Shown piece by piece: positions 8,618 to 17,461 of a DNA stretch of 64,000 nt. The number at the start of each line of letters is the position of its first letter. The first letter of the stretch is position 1. The notes under the pieces were generated by a model. That model saw only the letters and a list, made by a program, of their open reading frames with translations, was not told the origin of the DNA and made no database searches. Source of the DNA: Pseudomonas farsensis (GTDB taxonomy: Bacteria > Pseudomonadota > Gammaproteobacteria > Pseudomonadales > Pseudomonadaceae); NCBI RefSeq assembly GCF_014268805.2, contig NZ_JABWRF020000005.1, positions 62,001-126,000 on the forward strand, written 5' to 3'. The translations under genes were made by a program, and so were the position numbers.

Positions 8618-9202
8618 ATGACGACATTAGACGAAGAAGATCGCCGCGAATACTACCGCATCGAAGATCGGATCGCACTTCAAATCAGCCCACTCAGCGC
8701 GGCCGAAGCCCTTGAGACAGAACTGTTGCAGGATGATTCGCCGCTGTTCAACTTGCTCAGCGAGTTGCACCTGAGCGATTTCGAATCGCAGCACCTGTTG
8801 CGCCAGTTGAGCGAAAAAGACCGCACCCTCGCCGCCTTTCTGCGCGCCCAGAACAAACGCCTCGACCTGCTCAGCGCAGTGGTTGCCCACTCACTGATCG
8901 GCGAGATCGACACACCCATACCGGTCATCATCTCCGAAGGCGGCATCGAGTTCGCGCAAGCGGCGCACATTGCCCCCGGCATCCGCGTGAAGGTAAAAAT
9001 GGTGCTGATGCCACGTGGCCACGGCCTGCTGCTGCGCGGCCGCGTCACCCACTGCGACCGGCGGCCGGACGGCACCTTCGAGGTAGGCACCGAGTTCATC
9101 GACATGACCGACGCCCAGCGCCAGCTGTTGGCGCGCTATATTCTCCAGCGCCAGCAACAGCAAAGGCGCCAGGCACTGGAACAGAACGACCCGGCACCCT
9201 GA
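8618..9202 (+). CDS. PilZ-domain protein, likely c-di-GMP responsive
   Basis: 194 aa. The open frame extends far upstream but that part is antisense to lolC; the ATG at 8618 gives the sensible start MTTLDEEDRREYYRIEDR. An Arg-rich segment at residues 8-17 (RREYYRIEDR) could provide the RxxxR c-di-GMP motif, and ISEGGIEF near residue 108 fits the second motif ([D/N]xSxxG, with Ile-Ser-Glu-Gly-Gly). The C terminus is Gln/Arg rich. It lies between lolC (divergent) and a glycerophosphodiesterase. Binding of c-di-GMP is inferred from the motifs only. Confidence 0.78.
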   Translation: MTTLDEEDRREYYRIEDRIALQISPLSAAEALETELLQDDSPLFNLLSELHLSDFESQHLLRQLSEKDRTLAAFLRAQNKRLDLLSAVVAHSLIGEIDTPIPVIISEGGIEFAQAAHIAPGIRVKVKMVLMPRGHGLLLRGRVTHCDRRPDGTFEVGTEFIDMTDAQRQLLARYILQRQQQQRRQALEQNDPAP

Positions 9203-9231
9203 GCTTATTCATCTGATTTGAAGGAACGAAC

Positions 9232-9948
9232 GTGACGCTGATCTACGGCCACCGCGGCGCCAAGGGCGAAGCCCCCGAAAACACCCTGCAGAGTTTCCGC
9301 CAGTGCCTGGAGCACGGCGTGACCCGCTGCGAACTCGACCTGCACCTTTCGGCCGACAACCAGCTGATGGTCATTCACGACCCCACCCTCAAACGCACCA
9401 CCGGCCGACGCGGCAAGGTGGTCGAGCATAACGCCGCCGACCTGGCCACCTACGACGCGCGCAAAGGTGGCCCTGGGCATGTGCAGCCCTGCCCTATTCC
9501 GCGCCTTGAAGAGCTGTTCGAAAAATGCCCTTTCGAGCACTGGCAGCTCGAAGTGAAAAGCGCCTCGCGCACCCGCGCCGCCAGCACCGTGCTGGCCATC
9601 CGCGAACTGGCGATCGAGCATGGTGTGCTGGACAAGATCACCATCACCTCCAGCTCACGTGAAGTGCTGGGCGCAGCGCTTGAATTGGTACCGGATGTAA
9701 AACGCGGGTTGGTGGCCGAATACGCCTGGCTCGACCCATTGAAGGTCGCGCAGAACTACGGCTGCGACATGCTGGCATTGAACTGGACGCTGTGCACCCC
9801 CGAGCGCCTGGTCAAGGCTCAGCGCCAGGGTTTGCACGTGTCGGTGTGGACGGTCAACGAACCGGCACTGATGCGCCGGCTCGCTGACTTTGGCGTGGAC
9901 AGCCTGATTACAGACTTTCCCGGTTTGGCCAAGACCACCCTCGGGTAG
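9232..9948 (+). CDS. Cytoplasmic glycerophosphodiester phosphodiesterase
   Basis: 238 aa with the GDPD pattern: YGHRGAKGEAPENTLQSF at the N terminus (catalytic His and metal-binding Glu), CELDLHLSADNQLMVIHDPTLKRTTG, and a C-terminal VSVWTVNEPALMRRLADFGVDSLITDFP. It hydrolyses glycerophosphodiesters to glycerol-3-phosphate and an alcohol. No signal peptide is seen, which favours the UgpQ-like cytoplasmic type. It starts at GTG 9232 with AAGGA 7 nt upstream and follows the PilZ gene closely, so the two may be co-transcribed. Confidence 0.9.
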   Translation: MTLIYGHRGAKGEAPENTLQSFRQCLEHGVTRCELDLHLSADNQLMVIHDPTLKRTTGRRGKVVEHNAADLATYDARKGGPGHVQPCPIPRLEELFEKCPFEHWQLEVKSASRTRAASTVLAIRELAIEHGVLDKITITSSSREVLGAALELVPDVKRGLVAEYAWLDPLKVAQNYGCDMLALNWTLCTPERLVKAQRQGLHVSVWTVNEPALMRRLADFGVDSLITDFPGLAKTTLG

Positions 9949-9970
9949 GGCTGAAATCGGTCTCCCCGAC

Positions 9971-9995
9971 CGGCTCAGGCCACCGGCCGGAGCCG
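9971..9995. terminator. GC-rich hairpin between convergent glycerophosphodiesterase and sthA genes
   Basis: CGGCTCAGGCC and GGCCGGAGCCG pair around a short loop with one mismatch. It fills the gap between two converging genes. On the plus strand the bases that follow are CTCAAAAAA, so there is no T-run, and it may act by structure alone. Confidence 0.4.
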
Positions 9996-9996
9996 C

Positions 9997-11391
9997 TCAA
10001 AAAAGCCGGTTCAGGCCGTCGTAGGCAGCTACCCGATAGGCTTCGGCCATGGTCGGGTAGTTGAACGTGGTGTTGACGAAGTACTTCAGGGTATTGCGCT
10101 CACCCGGCTGGTCCATGATTGCCTGGCCAATGTGGACAATCTCCGAAGCCTGGTAGCCGAAGCAGTGCACGCCCAGGATTTCCAGGGTTTCACGGTGGAA
10201 CAGGATTTTCAGCATGCCCTGTGGCTCACCGGCAATCTGTGCACGCGCCATGCTCTTGAAGAACGCCTTGCCCACTTCGTACGGCACCTTGGCCTGGGTC
10301 AGCTCCTGCTCGTTCTTGCCGATCGAGCTGATCTCCGGGATGGTGTAGATGCCGGTAGGCACATCGTTGACGAAGCGCCAGCTGCCGTTGTCGACAATGC
10401 TGCCGGCAGCCGAACGGCCTTGGTCATGGGCAGCACTGGCAAGGCTTGGCCAGCCGATCACGTCACCGGCGCCATAGATGTTCGGCACGGTGGTGCGGTA
10501 AGCCTCGTCGACTTCGATCTGGCCACGGCTGTTGACCTTGATGCCAATGTTCTCAAGGCCCAGCTTGTCGGTGTTGCCGGTACGGCCGTTGCACCACAGC
10601 AAGGCGTCGGCCTTGATCTTCTTGCCCGATTTCAGGTGCAGAATGACGCCGTTATCCAGCCCTTCAACACGCTCGTAGTCTTCGTTGTGACGCACGGTGA
10701 TGTTGTTGTTGCTGAAGTGGTAGCTCAGCGCCTGCGAAATTTCCGAGTCGAGGAAGCTCAGCAGTTGGCCACGGTTGTCGACCAGCTCGACCAGCACACC
10801 CAGGCCGCTGAAGATGGACGCGTATTCGCAACCGATCACGCCAGCGCCATAAACGATGAGCTTGCGCGGGGTGTGGCTGAGGCTGAGGATGGTGTCGCTG
10901 TCGTAGACCCGCGGGTGGTTGAAGTCGATGTCTGCAGGGCGGTACGGGCGCGAGCCTGTGGCAATGATGATGTGCTTGGCATTGAGCTTTTCAACCACAC
11001 CGTTGGCGCAGACCACTTCGATGGTCTGCTCGTCGGCGAAGCTGCCAGTACCAACAAACACATCGACGCGGTTGCGGGCGTAGTAACCGGTACGCGAGGC
11101 AACCTGCTTGCTGATGACCTTCTCGGCGCTCTTGAGCACGTCCGGGAAGGAGAACCAGCGCGGCTCGCCGATGGCGCGGAACATCGGGTTGGTGTTGAAC
11201 TGCATGATCTGCCGCACGGAGTGACGCAGCGCCTTGGACGGGATGGTGCCCAAGTGGGTGCAGTTGCCGCCGACCTGGCGGCGGCTGTCGACCATGGCAA
11301 CCTTGCGTCCTGCTTTGGCGGCGTTCATTGCCGCGCCTTCCCCGGCCGGGCCGGAACCCAGCACTACTACGTCGTAGTTGTAGACAGCCAT
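9997..11391 (-). CDS. sthA: Soluble pyridine nucleotide transhydrogenase
   Basis: 464 aa, the usual SthA length. The FAD-binding GSGPAGEGAAMNAAKAG is at residues 12-28 and the NAD(P)-binding GAGVIGCEYASIFSGLG in the middle. The site that is CxxxxC in lipoamide dehydrogenases reads CTHLGTIPSKAL here, with a single cysteine, which is the mark of SthA rather than a disulfide reductase. The dimerisation domain ends at the C terminus (FNYPTMAEAYRVAAYDGLNRLF). It balances NADPH and NADH. Confidence 0.95.
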   Translation of the reverse strand: MAVYNYDVVVLGSGPAGEGAAMNAAKAGRKVAMVDSRRQVGGNCTHLGTIPSKALRHSVRQIMQFNTNPMFRAIGEPRWFSFPDVLKSAEKVISKQVASRTGYYARNRVDVFVGTGSFADEQTIEVVCANGVVEKLNAKHIIIATGSRPYRPADIDFNHPRVYDSDTILSLSHTPRKLIVYGAGVIGCEYASIFSGLGVLVELVDNRGQLLSFLDSEISQALSYHFSNNNITVRHNEDYERVEGLDNGVILHLKSGKKIKADALLWCNGRTGNTDKLGLENIGIKVNSRGQIEVDEAYRTTVPNIYGAGDVIGWPSLASAAHDQGRSAAGSIVDNGSWRFVNDVPTGIYTIPEISSIGKNEQELTQAKVPYEVGKAFFKSMARAQIAGEPQGMLKILFHRETLEILGVHCFGYQASEIVHIGQAIMDQPGERNTLKYFVNTTFNYPTMAEAYRVAAYDGLNRLF

Positions 11392-11756
11392 GCGTACTCC
11401 TTCAGAACTGGCCCACGAGTCACGGCGGCTCGCGGGGCGCGATCATGACGCCAGCGGCGCCATGAGAAAATTCGGGTGCAGTCTAATCAAGCGTGAACGG
11501 CGCGCACATTAACCCTTGGTCGCGTCGTAGGCCACTGTTGCCTGCACTACATACGGTTGCGCCGATTCCTTGGCTGCGATCATCCGTGGGCTACCTTTCA
11601 CTCGCCTTTCACCGCCTGTTCGAACGCAGGCGTGTGACGCATGGCCAGGCCATGCCAACCGCGCCGGCCATTGTCCTTGAAATATTGACCTGAGTCACCC
11701 AAGGCCAGGAAAGACACTTTTGCAGTACGTGCAAACAGGCCAACAAACTGCGCCGC
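11392..11756. other. Intergenic region upstream of sthA, no gene recognised
   Basis: About 365 bp between the sthA start and the terminator of the GAPDH gene. It presumably holds the sthA promoter, but no clear -35/-10 pair, operator or repeat was found. Short open frames here (for example 11493-11693 on plus and 11598-11789 on minus) have no ribosome site or recognisable product. Confidence 0.5.
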
Positions 11757-11785
11757 AAAAAAAACGGGAACCCTGAGGTTCCCGT
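11757..11785 (-). terminator. Rho-independent terminator of the GAPDH gene
   Basis: On the minus strand, ACGGGAACC and GGTTCCCGT form a stem around a 3-nt loop, followed by an eight-base T-run. It lies 25 nt after the stop codon of the GAPDH gene. Confidence 0.9.
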
Positions 11786-11809
11786 TCATTCAACGCACTA
11801 CCCTGCGGA

Positions 11810-13258
11810 TCAGCGCGGGAATGCTGGCGGGTTGACCCCGGCCATGTCTTCCATCACGCGTACAACCTGGCAGCTGTAGCCGAATTCGTTGTCGTACCAG
11901 ACGTACAGGACAACGCGGTTGTCGTTGGCGATGGTTGCCTCGGCGTCTACCACACCGGCGTGGCGCGAGCCTACGAAGTCGGTGGAGACCACTTCCTGGG
12001 AGCTGACGTAGTCGATCTGCTTGTGCAGTTCCGAGTGCATGGCGGTCTGGCGCAGGTACTCGTTGATTTCGTCGCGGCTGGTCGGGTTTTCCAGGTTCAG
12101 GTTCAGGATGGCCATCGACACGTTCGGCGTAGGGACGCGGATCGCGTTACCGGTCAGCTTGCCCTTGAGCACTGGCAGCGCCTTGGCAGCGGCAGTGGCA
12201 GCACCGGTTTCGGTGATGACCATGTTCAGCGGCGCGGCGCGGCCACGACGGCTGCCCTTGTGGAAGTTGTCGATCAGGTTCTGGTCGTTGGTGAACGAGT
12301 GAACGGTTTCGACGTGGCCATTGATGATGCCGTACTTGTCGTTGACAGCCTTGAGCACCGGCACGATGGCGTTGGTGGTGCAGGACGCAGCGGAGATGAT
12401 TTTGTCATCAGCGCTGATTTCACCGTGGTTGATGCCGTGCACGATGTTCTTCAGCGCGCCCTTGCCAGGTGCGGTGAGGATCACGCGGGCAGCGCCCGGG
12501 CAGGCCAGGTGCTGGCCCAGGCCGTCGGCGTCACGCCATACACCGGTGTTGTCGACGATCAGCGCATCGTTGATGCCGTACTGGGTGTAGTCGACTTCGC
12601 TCGGGCTCTTGGCGTAGATAACCTGGATCAGGTTGCCGTTGGCGGTGATGGTGTTGTTGGCTTCGTCGATGGTGATGGTGCCATCGAACGGGCCGTGTAC
12701 CGAGTCACGGCGCAGCAGGCTGGCACGCTTGACCAGGTCGTTTTCAGCACCCTTGCGCACAACGATGGCGCGCAGACGCAGGCCATCGCCGCCACCGGTT
12801 TTTTCGATCAGGATGCGCGCCAGCAGGCGGCCGATGCGGCCAAAGCCGTACAGCACGACGTCGGTGCCCTTGCGCGCCGAAACGTTCTGCTGGCCAACTA
12901 CGTCGGCCAGTTCTTCACGCACGAACTGCTCGGCAGTGCGGCCCTTGCCTTCAAGCTTGAACTTGTTGGCCAGCTTGCCCAGGTCGACGGAAGCCGCGCC
13001 CAGTTTCAGCTCGCTCATGGCTTTGAGCAGCGGGAATGTCTCGTGGACGGACAGTTCGGTTTCGTCAGCCTGACGGTGACGGGCAAAGCGGTGCGCTTTG
13101 AGAATCGAGATAACCGAACGGTTGATCAGGCTGCGGCCATAGATCGAGCTCACCACGTTGTTGTTGCGGTAGAGCTGACCGATAAGCGGGATCATCGCTT
13201 CAGCCAGGGCTTCACGATCGATCCACTCACCAAGACACTGGTCGGGCTTCTGAGTCAC
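11810..13258 (-). CDS. gap: Glyceraldehyde-3-phosphate dehydrogenase, long form with N-terminal extension
   Basis: About 482 aa from the chosen GTG. The GAPDH Rossmann domain begins only around residue 125 (VVLYGFGRIGRLLARILIEK); the catalytic site is SAASCTTNAIVPVLKAV, and the C-terminal end is WYDNEFGYSCQVVRVMEDM. The first ~120 residues (QLYRNNNVVSSIYGRSLIN, HRFARHR) are an extra helical domain not found in standard 330-340 aa GAPDH but usual in this Pseudomonas paralog. GTG 13258 has GGAAGG upstream; ATG 13273 is the alternative. The likely role is gluconeogenic/glycolytic triose conversion; cofactor preference cannot be read from sequence. Divergent from mfd. Confidence 0.9.
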   Translation of the reverse strand: MTQKPDQCLGEWIDREALAEAMIPLIGQLYRNNNVVSSIYGRSLINRSVISILKAHRFARHRQADETELSVHETFPLLKAMSELKLGAASVDLGKLANKFKLEGKGRTAEQFVREELADVVGQQNVSARKGTDVVLYGFGRIGRLLARILIEKTGGGDGLRLRAIVVRKGAENDLVKRASLLRRDSVHGPFDGTITIDEANNTITANGNLIQVIYAKSPSEVDYTQYGINDALIVDNTGVWRDADGLGQHLACPGAARVILTAPGKGALKNIVHGINHGEISADDKIISAASCTTNAIVPVLKAVNDKYGIINGHVETVHSFTNDQNLIDNFHKGSRRGRAAPLNMVITETGAATAAAKALPVLKGKLTGNAIRVPTPNVSMAILNLNLENPTSRDEINEYLRQTAMHSELHKQIDYVSSQEVVSTDFVGSRHAGVVDAEATIANDNRVVLYVWYDNEFGYSCQVVRVMEDMAGVNPPAFPR

Positions 13259-13440
13259 GGTAACCTTCCACATGTAGGGGAACAAAAAAGGGGCTACATT
13301 ATGACGCCCCACGGCGTATCGGGCAATGAGCGCCTGTCGCCGGCCGCAAGCCGCGCAATCAGGCCGTTTGGAGCCTGACAGCGCGCGCCGTCACCGGTAC
13401 AATCGACCTCTTTGCCGCAACGCTTGGAGTCCAATCTCCC

Positions 13441-16400
13441 GTGTCAGTTCTGCGCCTACCGCAAATGTCGGCCACAGCCGGCAAACAAACCTGGGGCAAC
13501 CTGCCCGGCGCGGCCTTGAGCCTCGCCATCGCCGAGGCCGCCAGCAGCGCCGGTCGTTTTACCTTGCTGCTGACCGCCGACAGCCAGGCCGCCGACCGTC
13601 TGGAACAAGAGCTGCGCTTCTTCGCGCCCGAGCTTCCAGTGCTGCCGTTCCCCGACTGGGAAACCCTGCCCTACGACCTGTTCTCGCCGCACCAGGACAT
13701 CATCTCGCAGCGCATCGCCAGCCTGTACCGGCTGCCCGAGCTTGACCACGGCATTCTTGTAGTGCCGGTGACCACCGCCCTGCACCGCCTGGCGCCCACG
13801 CGTTTTCTGCTGGGCAGCAGCCTGGTACTGGATGTCGGTCAGAAGATCGACGTCGAACAGATGCGCACGCGCCTCGAAGCCACCGGATACCGCTGCGTAG
13901 ACACCGTCTACGAGCATGGCGAGTTCGCCGTGCGCGGCGCGCTGATCGACCTGTTCCCGATGGGCAGCAAGCAGCCGTACCGCATCGACCTGTTCGATGA
14001 CGAGATCGAAACCCTGCGCACCTTCGACCCCGAGACCCAGCGCTCTATCGACAAGGTCGACTCGGTACGCCTGCTGCCGGCGCGCGAATTCCCCATGCAG
14101 AAGGACGAGGTCACGCGCTTCAAGGCGCGTTTCCGAGAGCGCTTCGATGTCGACTTCCGCCGCAGCGCGATCTTCCAGGACCTGGCCAGCGGCATCATCC
14201 CCGCCGGCATCGAGTACTACCTGCCGCTGTTCTTCGAAGAAACCGCCACCCTGTTCGATTATCTGCCAGCCAACACCCAGGTGTTCTCGCTGCCGGGCGT
14301 CGAACAGGCCGCAGAGCACTTCTGGAACGACGTACGCGGGCGCTACGAAGAACGCCGCGGCGACCTCAGCCGCCCGCTGCTGCCACCGGCCGAGCTGTTC
14401 ATGCCGGTCGAAGACTGCTTCGCGCGCCTTAAACAGTGGCCGCGGGTGGTCGTCAGCAGTGACGAACTCGACGCCGGTACCGGCCGCGAGCGCTTCCCGG
14501 CCCGCGCCCTGCCGGACCTGGCCATCGAGGCCAAGGCCAACCAGCCGCTGGCCGCACTGGCCGGCTTCCTCGACCAGTTCAGCGGCCGCGTGCTGTTTAC
14601 CGCAGAATCGGCAGGCCGGCGCGAAGTGTTGCTGGAGCTGCTCGAACGCCTCAAGCTGCGCCCGCAGACTGTCGATGGCTGGGCCGACTTCATCACCGGC
14701 AACCAGCGCCTGGCGATCACCATCGTCCCGCTGGACGAAGGCCTGCTGCTGGACGACCCAGCCATGGCGCTGATTGCCGAAAGCCCGCTGTTCGGGCAGC
14801 GCGTGATGCAACGCCGGCGCCGCGAAAAGCGCGGCGAAGCTGCCAACGATGCGGTCATCAAGAACCTCACCGAACTGCGCGAAGGCGCCCCGGTGGTGCA
14901 CATCGACCACGGAGTGGGCCGCTACCTGGGCCTGGCCACGCTTGAAATCGACAGCCAGGTTGCCGAGTTCCTCACCCTGGAATACGCCGAGGGCGCCAAG
15001 CTGTATGTACCCGTGGCCAACCTGCACCTGATCGCCCGCTACACCGGCAGCGACGATGCCCTGGCACCGTTGCACCGGCTTGGCTCCGAAGCCTGGCAAA
15101 AAGCCAAGCGCAAGGCCGCCGAGCAAGTGCGCGATGTCGCCGCCGAGCTGCTCGACATCTATGCCCGCCGCGCTGCGCGCAAGGGCTACGCCTTCGCCGA
15201 CCCGTCCGCCGACTACGCAACCTTCAGTGCAGGCTTTGCCTTCGAGGAAACCCCCGACCAGCAAGCCGCCATCGAGGCCGTGCGCGCCGACATGCTCGCG
15301 CCCAAGCCCATGGACCGCCTGGTGTGCGGCGACGTTGGCTTCGGCAAGACCGAAGTGGCCATGCGCGCGGCGTTCATCGCCGTGCACAGCGGCCGCCAGG
15401 TGGCCATTCTGGTACCGACCACGCTGCTGGCCCAACAGCACTACAACAGCTTCCGCGACCGTTTCGCCGACTGGCCGGTGCGGGTCGAGGTGATGAGCCG
15501 CTTCAAGTCGGCCAAAGAAGTCGCCAGCGCCGCAGCCGAGCTTGCCGAAGGCAAGATCGACATCCTGATCGGCACCCACAAACTGCTGCAGGACGATGTG
15601 CGCTTCAAGGACCTGGGCCTTGCGATCATCGACGAAGAACACCGCTTCGGCGTGCGCCAGAAAGAACAGCTCAAAGCGCTGCGCAGCGAGGTCGACATCC
15701 TGACCCTCACCGCAACGCCCATCCCACGCACGCTGAACATGGCGGTGGCGGGCATGCGTGACCTGTCGATCATCGCCACCCCGCCGGCCCGGCGCCTGTC
15801 GGTACGCACCTTCGTCATGGAGCAGAACAAGAGCACCATCAAAGAGGCCCTGCTGCGCGAACTGCTGCGCGGCGGCCAGGTGTACTACCTGCACAACGAC
15901 GTCAAGACCATCGAAAAATGCGCCGCGGAACTTGCCGAACTGGTGCCTGAGGCGCGTATCGGCATCGGCCACGGGCAGATGCGCGAGCGCGAACTCGAAC
16001 AGGTGATGAGCGACTTCTATCACAAGCGCTTCAACGTGCTGATCGCCTCGACCATCATCGAAACCGGTATCGACGTCCCTAGCGCCAACACCATCGTCAT
16101 CGAGCGTGCCGACAAGTTCGGCCTGGCCCAGTTGCACCAGTTGCGCGGCCGCGTCGGGCGCAGCCACCACCAGGCTTACGCCTACCTGCTCACGCCGCCA
16201 CGCCAGCAGATCAGCGGCGACGCCGAAAAGCGCCTGGAGGCCATCGCCAATACCCAGGACCTGGGGGCAGGCTTCGTACTGGCCACCAACGACCTCGAAA
16301 TCCGCGGCGCCGGCGAGCTGCTGGGCGAGGGCCAGAGCGGGCAGATCCAGGCCGTGGGCTTTACCCTGTACATGGAAATGCTCGAACGCGCGGTCAAGGC

Positions 16401-16890
16401 CATTCGCAAGGGCAACCAGCCCAACCTGGAGCAACCCCTGGGGGGCGGCCCGGAGATCAACCTGCGCCTGCCGGCCTTGATCCCCGAGGATTACCTGCCT
16501 GATGTGCACGCGCGCTTGATCCTCTACAAACGCATCGCCTCGGCGGCCGACGAAGAGGGCCTGAAGGACCTGCAAGTGGAAATGATCGACCGCTTCGGCC
16601 TGTTGCCTGAGCCGACCAAGAACCTCATGCGCCTGACCCTGCTCAAGCTGCAGGCCGAAAAGCTCGGCATCAAGAAAGTCGACGCCGGCCCCAACGGCGG
16701 CAAGCTTGAGTTCGAGGCCGAGACTCCGGTCGATCCGCTGACCCTGATCAAGCTGATCCAGGGCCAGCCCAAACGCTACAAGTTCGAAGGCGCGACGCAG
16801 TTCCGCTTCCTGGTGCCGATGGAGCGCCCTGAAGAACGCTTCAACACGCTGGAGGCGCTGTTCGAGCGCCTCACCCCACAGACAAACTAA
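13441..16890 (+). CDS. mfd: Transcription-repair coupling factor
   Basis: 1149 aa, normal Mfd length. The N-terminal UvrB-like region includes FPDWETLPYDLFSPHQDI; the RNA-polymerase interaction domain is near residues 480-545 (GAPVVHIDHGVGRYLGL). The translocase has Walker A GDVGFGKTEVAMRAAF near 628-643, DEEH near 731, TATPIPRTLNMA, and motif VI LHQLRGRVGRSHH. It displaces stalled RNA polymerase and recruits UvrA. It starts at GTG 13441, divergent from the GAPDH gene, and is followed after 9 nt by csiV. Confidence 0.97.
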   Translation: MSVLRLPQMSATAGKQTWGNLPGAALSLAIAEAASSAGRFTLLLTADSQAADRLEQELRFFAPELPVLPFPDWETLPYDLFSPHQDIISQRIASLYRLPELDHGILVVPVTTALHRLAPTRFLLGSSLVLDVGQKIDVEQMRTRLEATGYRCVDTVYEHGEFAVRGALIDLFPMGSKQPYRIDLFDDEIETLRTFDPETQRSIDKVDSVRLLPAREFPMQKDEVTRFKARFRERFDVDFRRSAIFQDLASGIIPAGIEYYLPLFFEETATLFDYLPANTQVFSLPGVEQAAEHFWNDVRGRYEERRGDLSRPLLPPAELFMPVEDCFARLKQWPRVVVSSDELDAGTGRERFPARALPDLAIEAKANQPLAALAGFLDQFSGRVLFTAESAGRREVLLELLERLKLRPQTVDGWADFITGNQRLAITIVPLDEGLLLDDPAMALIAESPLFGQRVMQRRRREKRGEAANDAVIKNLTELREGAPVVHIDHGVGRYLGLATLEIDSQVAEFLTLEYAEGAKLYVPVANLHLIARYTGSDDALAPLHRLGSEAWQKAKRKAAEQVRDVAAELLDIYARRAARKGYAFADPSADYATFSAGFAFEETPDQQAAIEAVRADMLAPKPMDRLVCGDVGFGKTEVAMRAAFIAVHSGRQVAILVPTTLLAQQHYNSFRDRFADWPVRVEVMSRFKSAKEVASAAAELAEGKIDILIGTHKLLQDDVRFKDLGLAIIDEEHRFGVRQKEQLKALRSEVDILTLTATPIPRTLNMAVAGMRDLSIIATPPARRLSVRTFVMEQNKSTIKEALLRELLRGGQVYYLHNDVKTIEKCAAELAELVPEARIGIGHGQMRERELEQVMSDFYHKRFNVLIASTIIETGIDVPSANTIVIERADKFGLAQLHQLRGRVGRSHHQAYAYLLTPPRQQISGDAEKRLEAIANTQDLGAGFVLATNDLEIRGAGELLGEGQSGQIQAVGFTLYMEMLERAVKAIRKGNQPNLEQPLGGGPEINLRLPALIPEDYLPDVHARLILYKRIASAADEEGLKDLQVEMIDRFGLLPEPTKNLMRLTLLKLQAEKLGIKKVDAGPNGGKLEFEAETPVDPLTLIKLIQGQPKRYKFEGATQFRFLVPMERPEERFNTLEALFERLTPQTN

Positions 16891-16899
16891 GGAAGCTTC

Positions 16900-17460
16900 A
16901 TGCGTGCCATCCGTTGCCTGACCCTGCTGCTGGCGTTGGTAGCCCCGACGGCCTTCGCCGAAGGCCCGTATCAGGTAGAAATGATGCTGGTGCGGCAGAA
17001 CGCCGTGCCTGCGATCACCAGCCCGTTCGCCCCGGAAAACTGGAGCGCCGGCGCGCCACGTCTGGACAAGGCCGCCGAGCGGCGCACCCTGCTCACCGAC
17101 GAACTGACCCGCCTGCAGGCCACCGCCGATTACACCGTGCTGCTGCACAAGGCCTGGCAGCAGGATGGCGAGAGCATCGCCCTGGGTGCCGGCGTCGAGC
17201 AGTTCGGCCACTTTCCGATTGAAGGCAACCTGACCATCAAGGAAAACCGCTTCATCGCCGTCGACGCCAACTTCTGGGTCAACCAGCTCGACAGCAACGG
17301 CAGCGTGCTTGGCAGCGAACAGTTCAAACAGAGCAACCGCAACATGAAGGCCGGGCAACTGACCTTCCTCGATGGCGGCCACCTGGCCCTGCTGATCAAG
17401 GTAAGCCCCGCCGGCATGCGCAAAATGCCAACGATGGCCCCGGAAATGATGGAGCAATAA
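16900..17460 (+). CDS. CsiV-family periplasmic protein
   Basis: 186 aa with a Sec signal peptide (RCLTLLLALVAPTAFA-E). The start of the mature part, GPYQVEMMLVRQN, and the segment HFPIEGNLTIKENRFIAVDANFW match the CsiV family, described in Vibrio cholerae as a peptidoglycan-binding protein. It begins 9 nt after the mfd stop (AAGGAAG ribosome site) and its stop is adjacent to the next start, so the three genes form one transcription unit. Function in Pseudomonas is not established. Confidence 0.8.
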   Translation: MRAIRCLTLLLALVAPTAFAEGPYQVEMMLVRQNAVPAITSPFAPENWSAGAPRLDKAAERRTLLTDELTRLQATADYTVLLHKAWQQDGESIALGAGVEQFGHFPIEGNLTIKENRFIAVDANFWVNQLDSNGSVLGSEQFKQSNRNMKAGQLTFLDGGHLALLIKVSPAGMRKMPTMAPEMMEQ

Positions 17461-17461
17461 G

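Noticed and set aside
11598..11789. 63-codon open frame between sthA and gap
   Set aside because: No ribosome site, no recognisable family, and it runs through the gap terminator.
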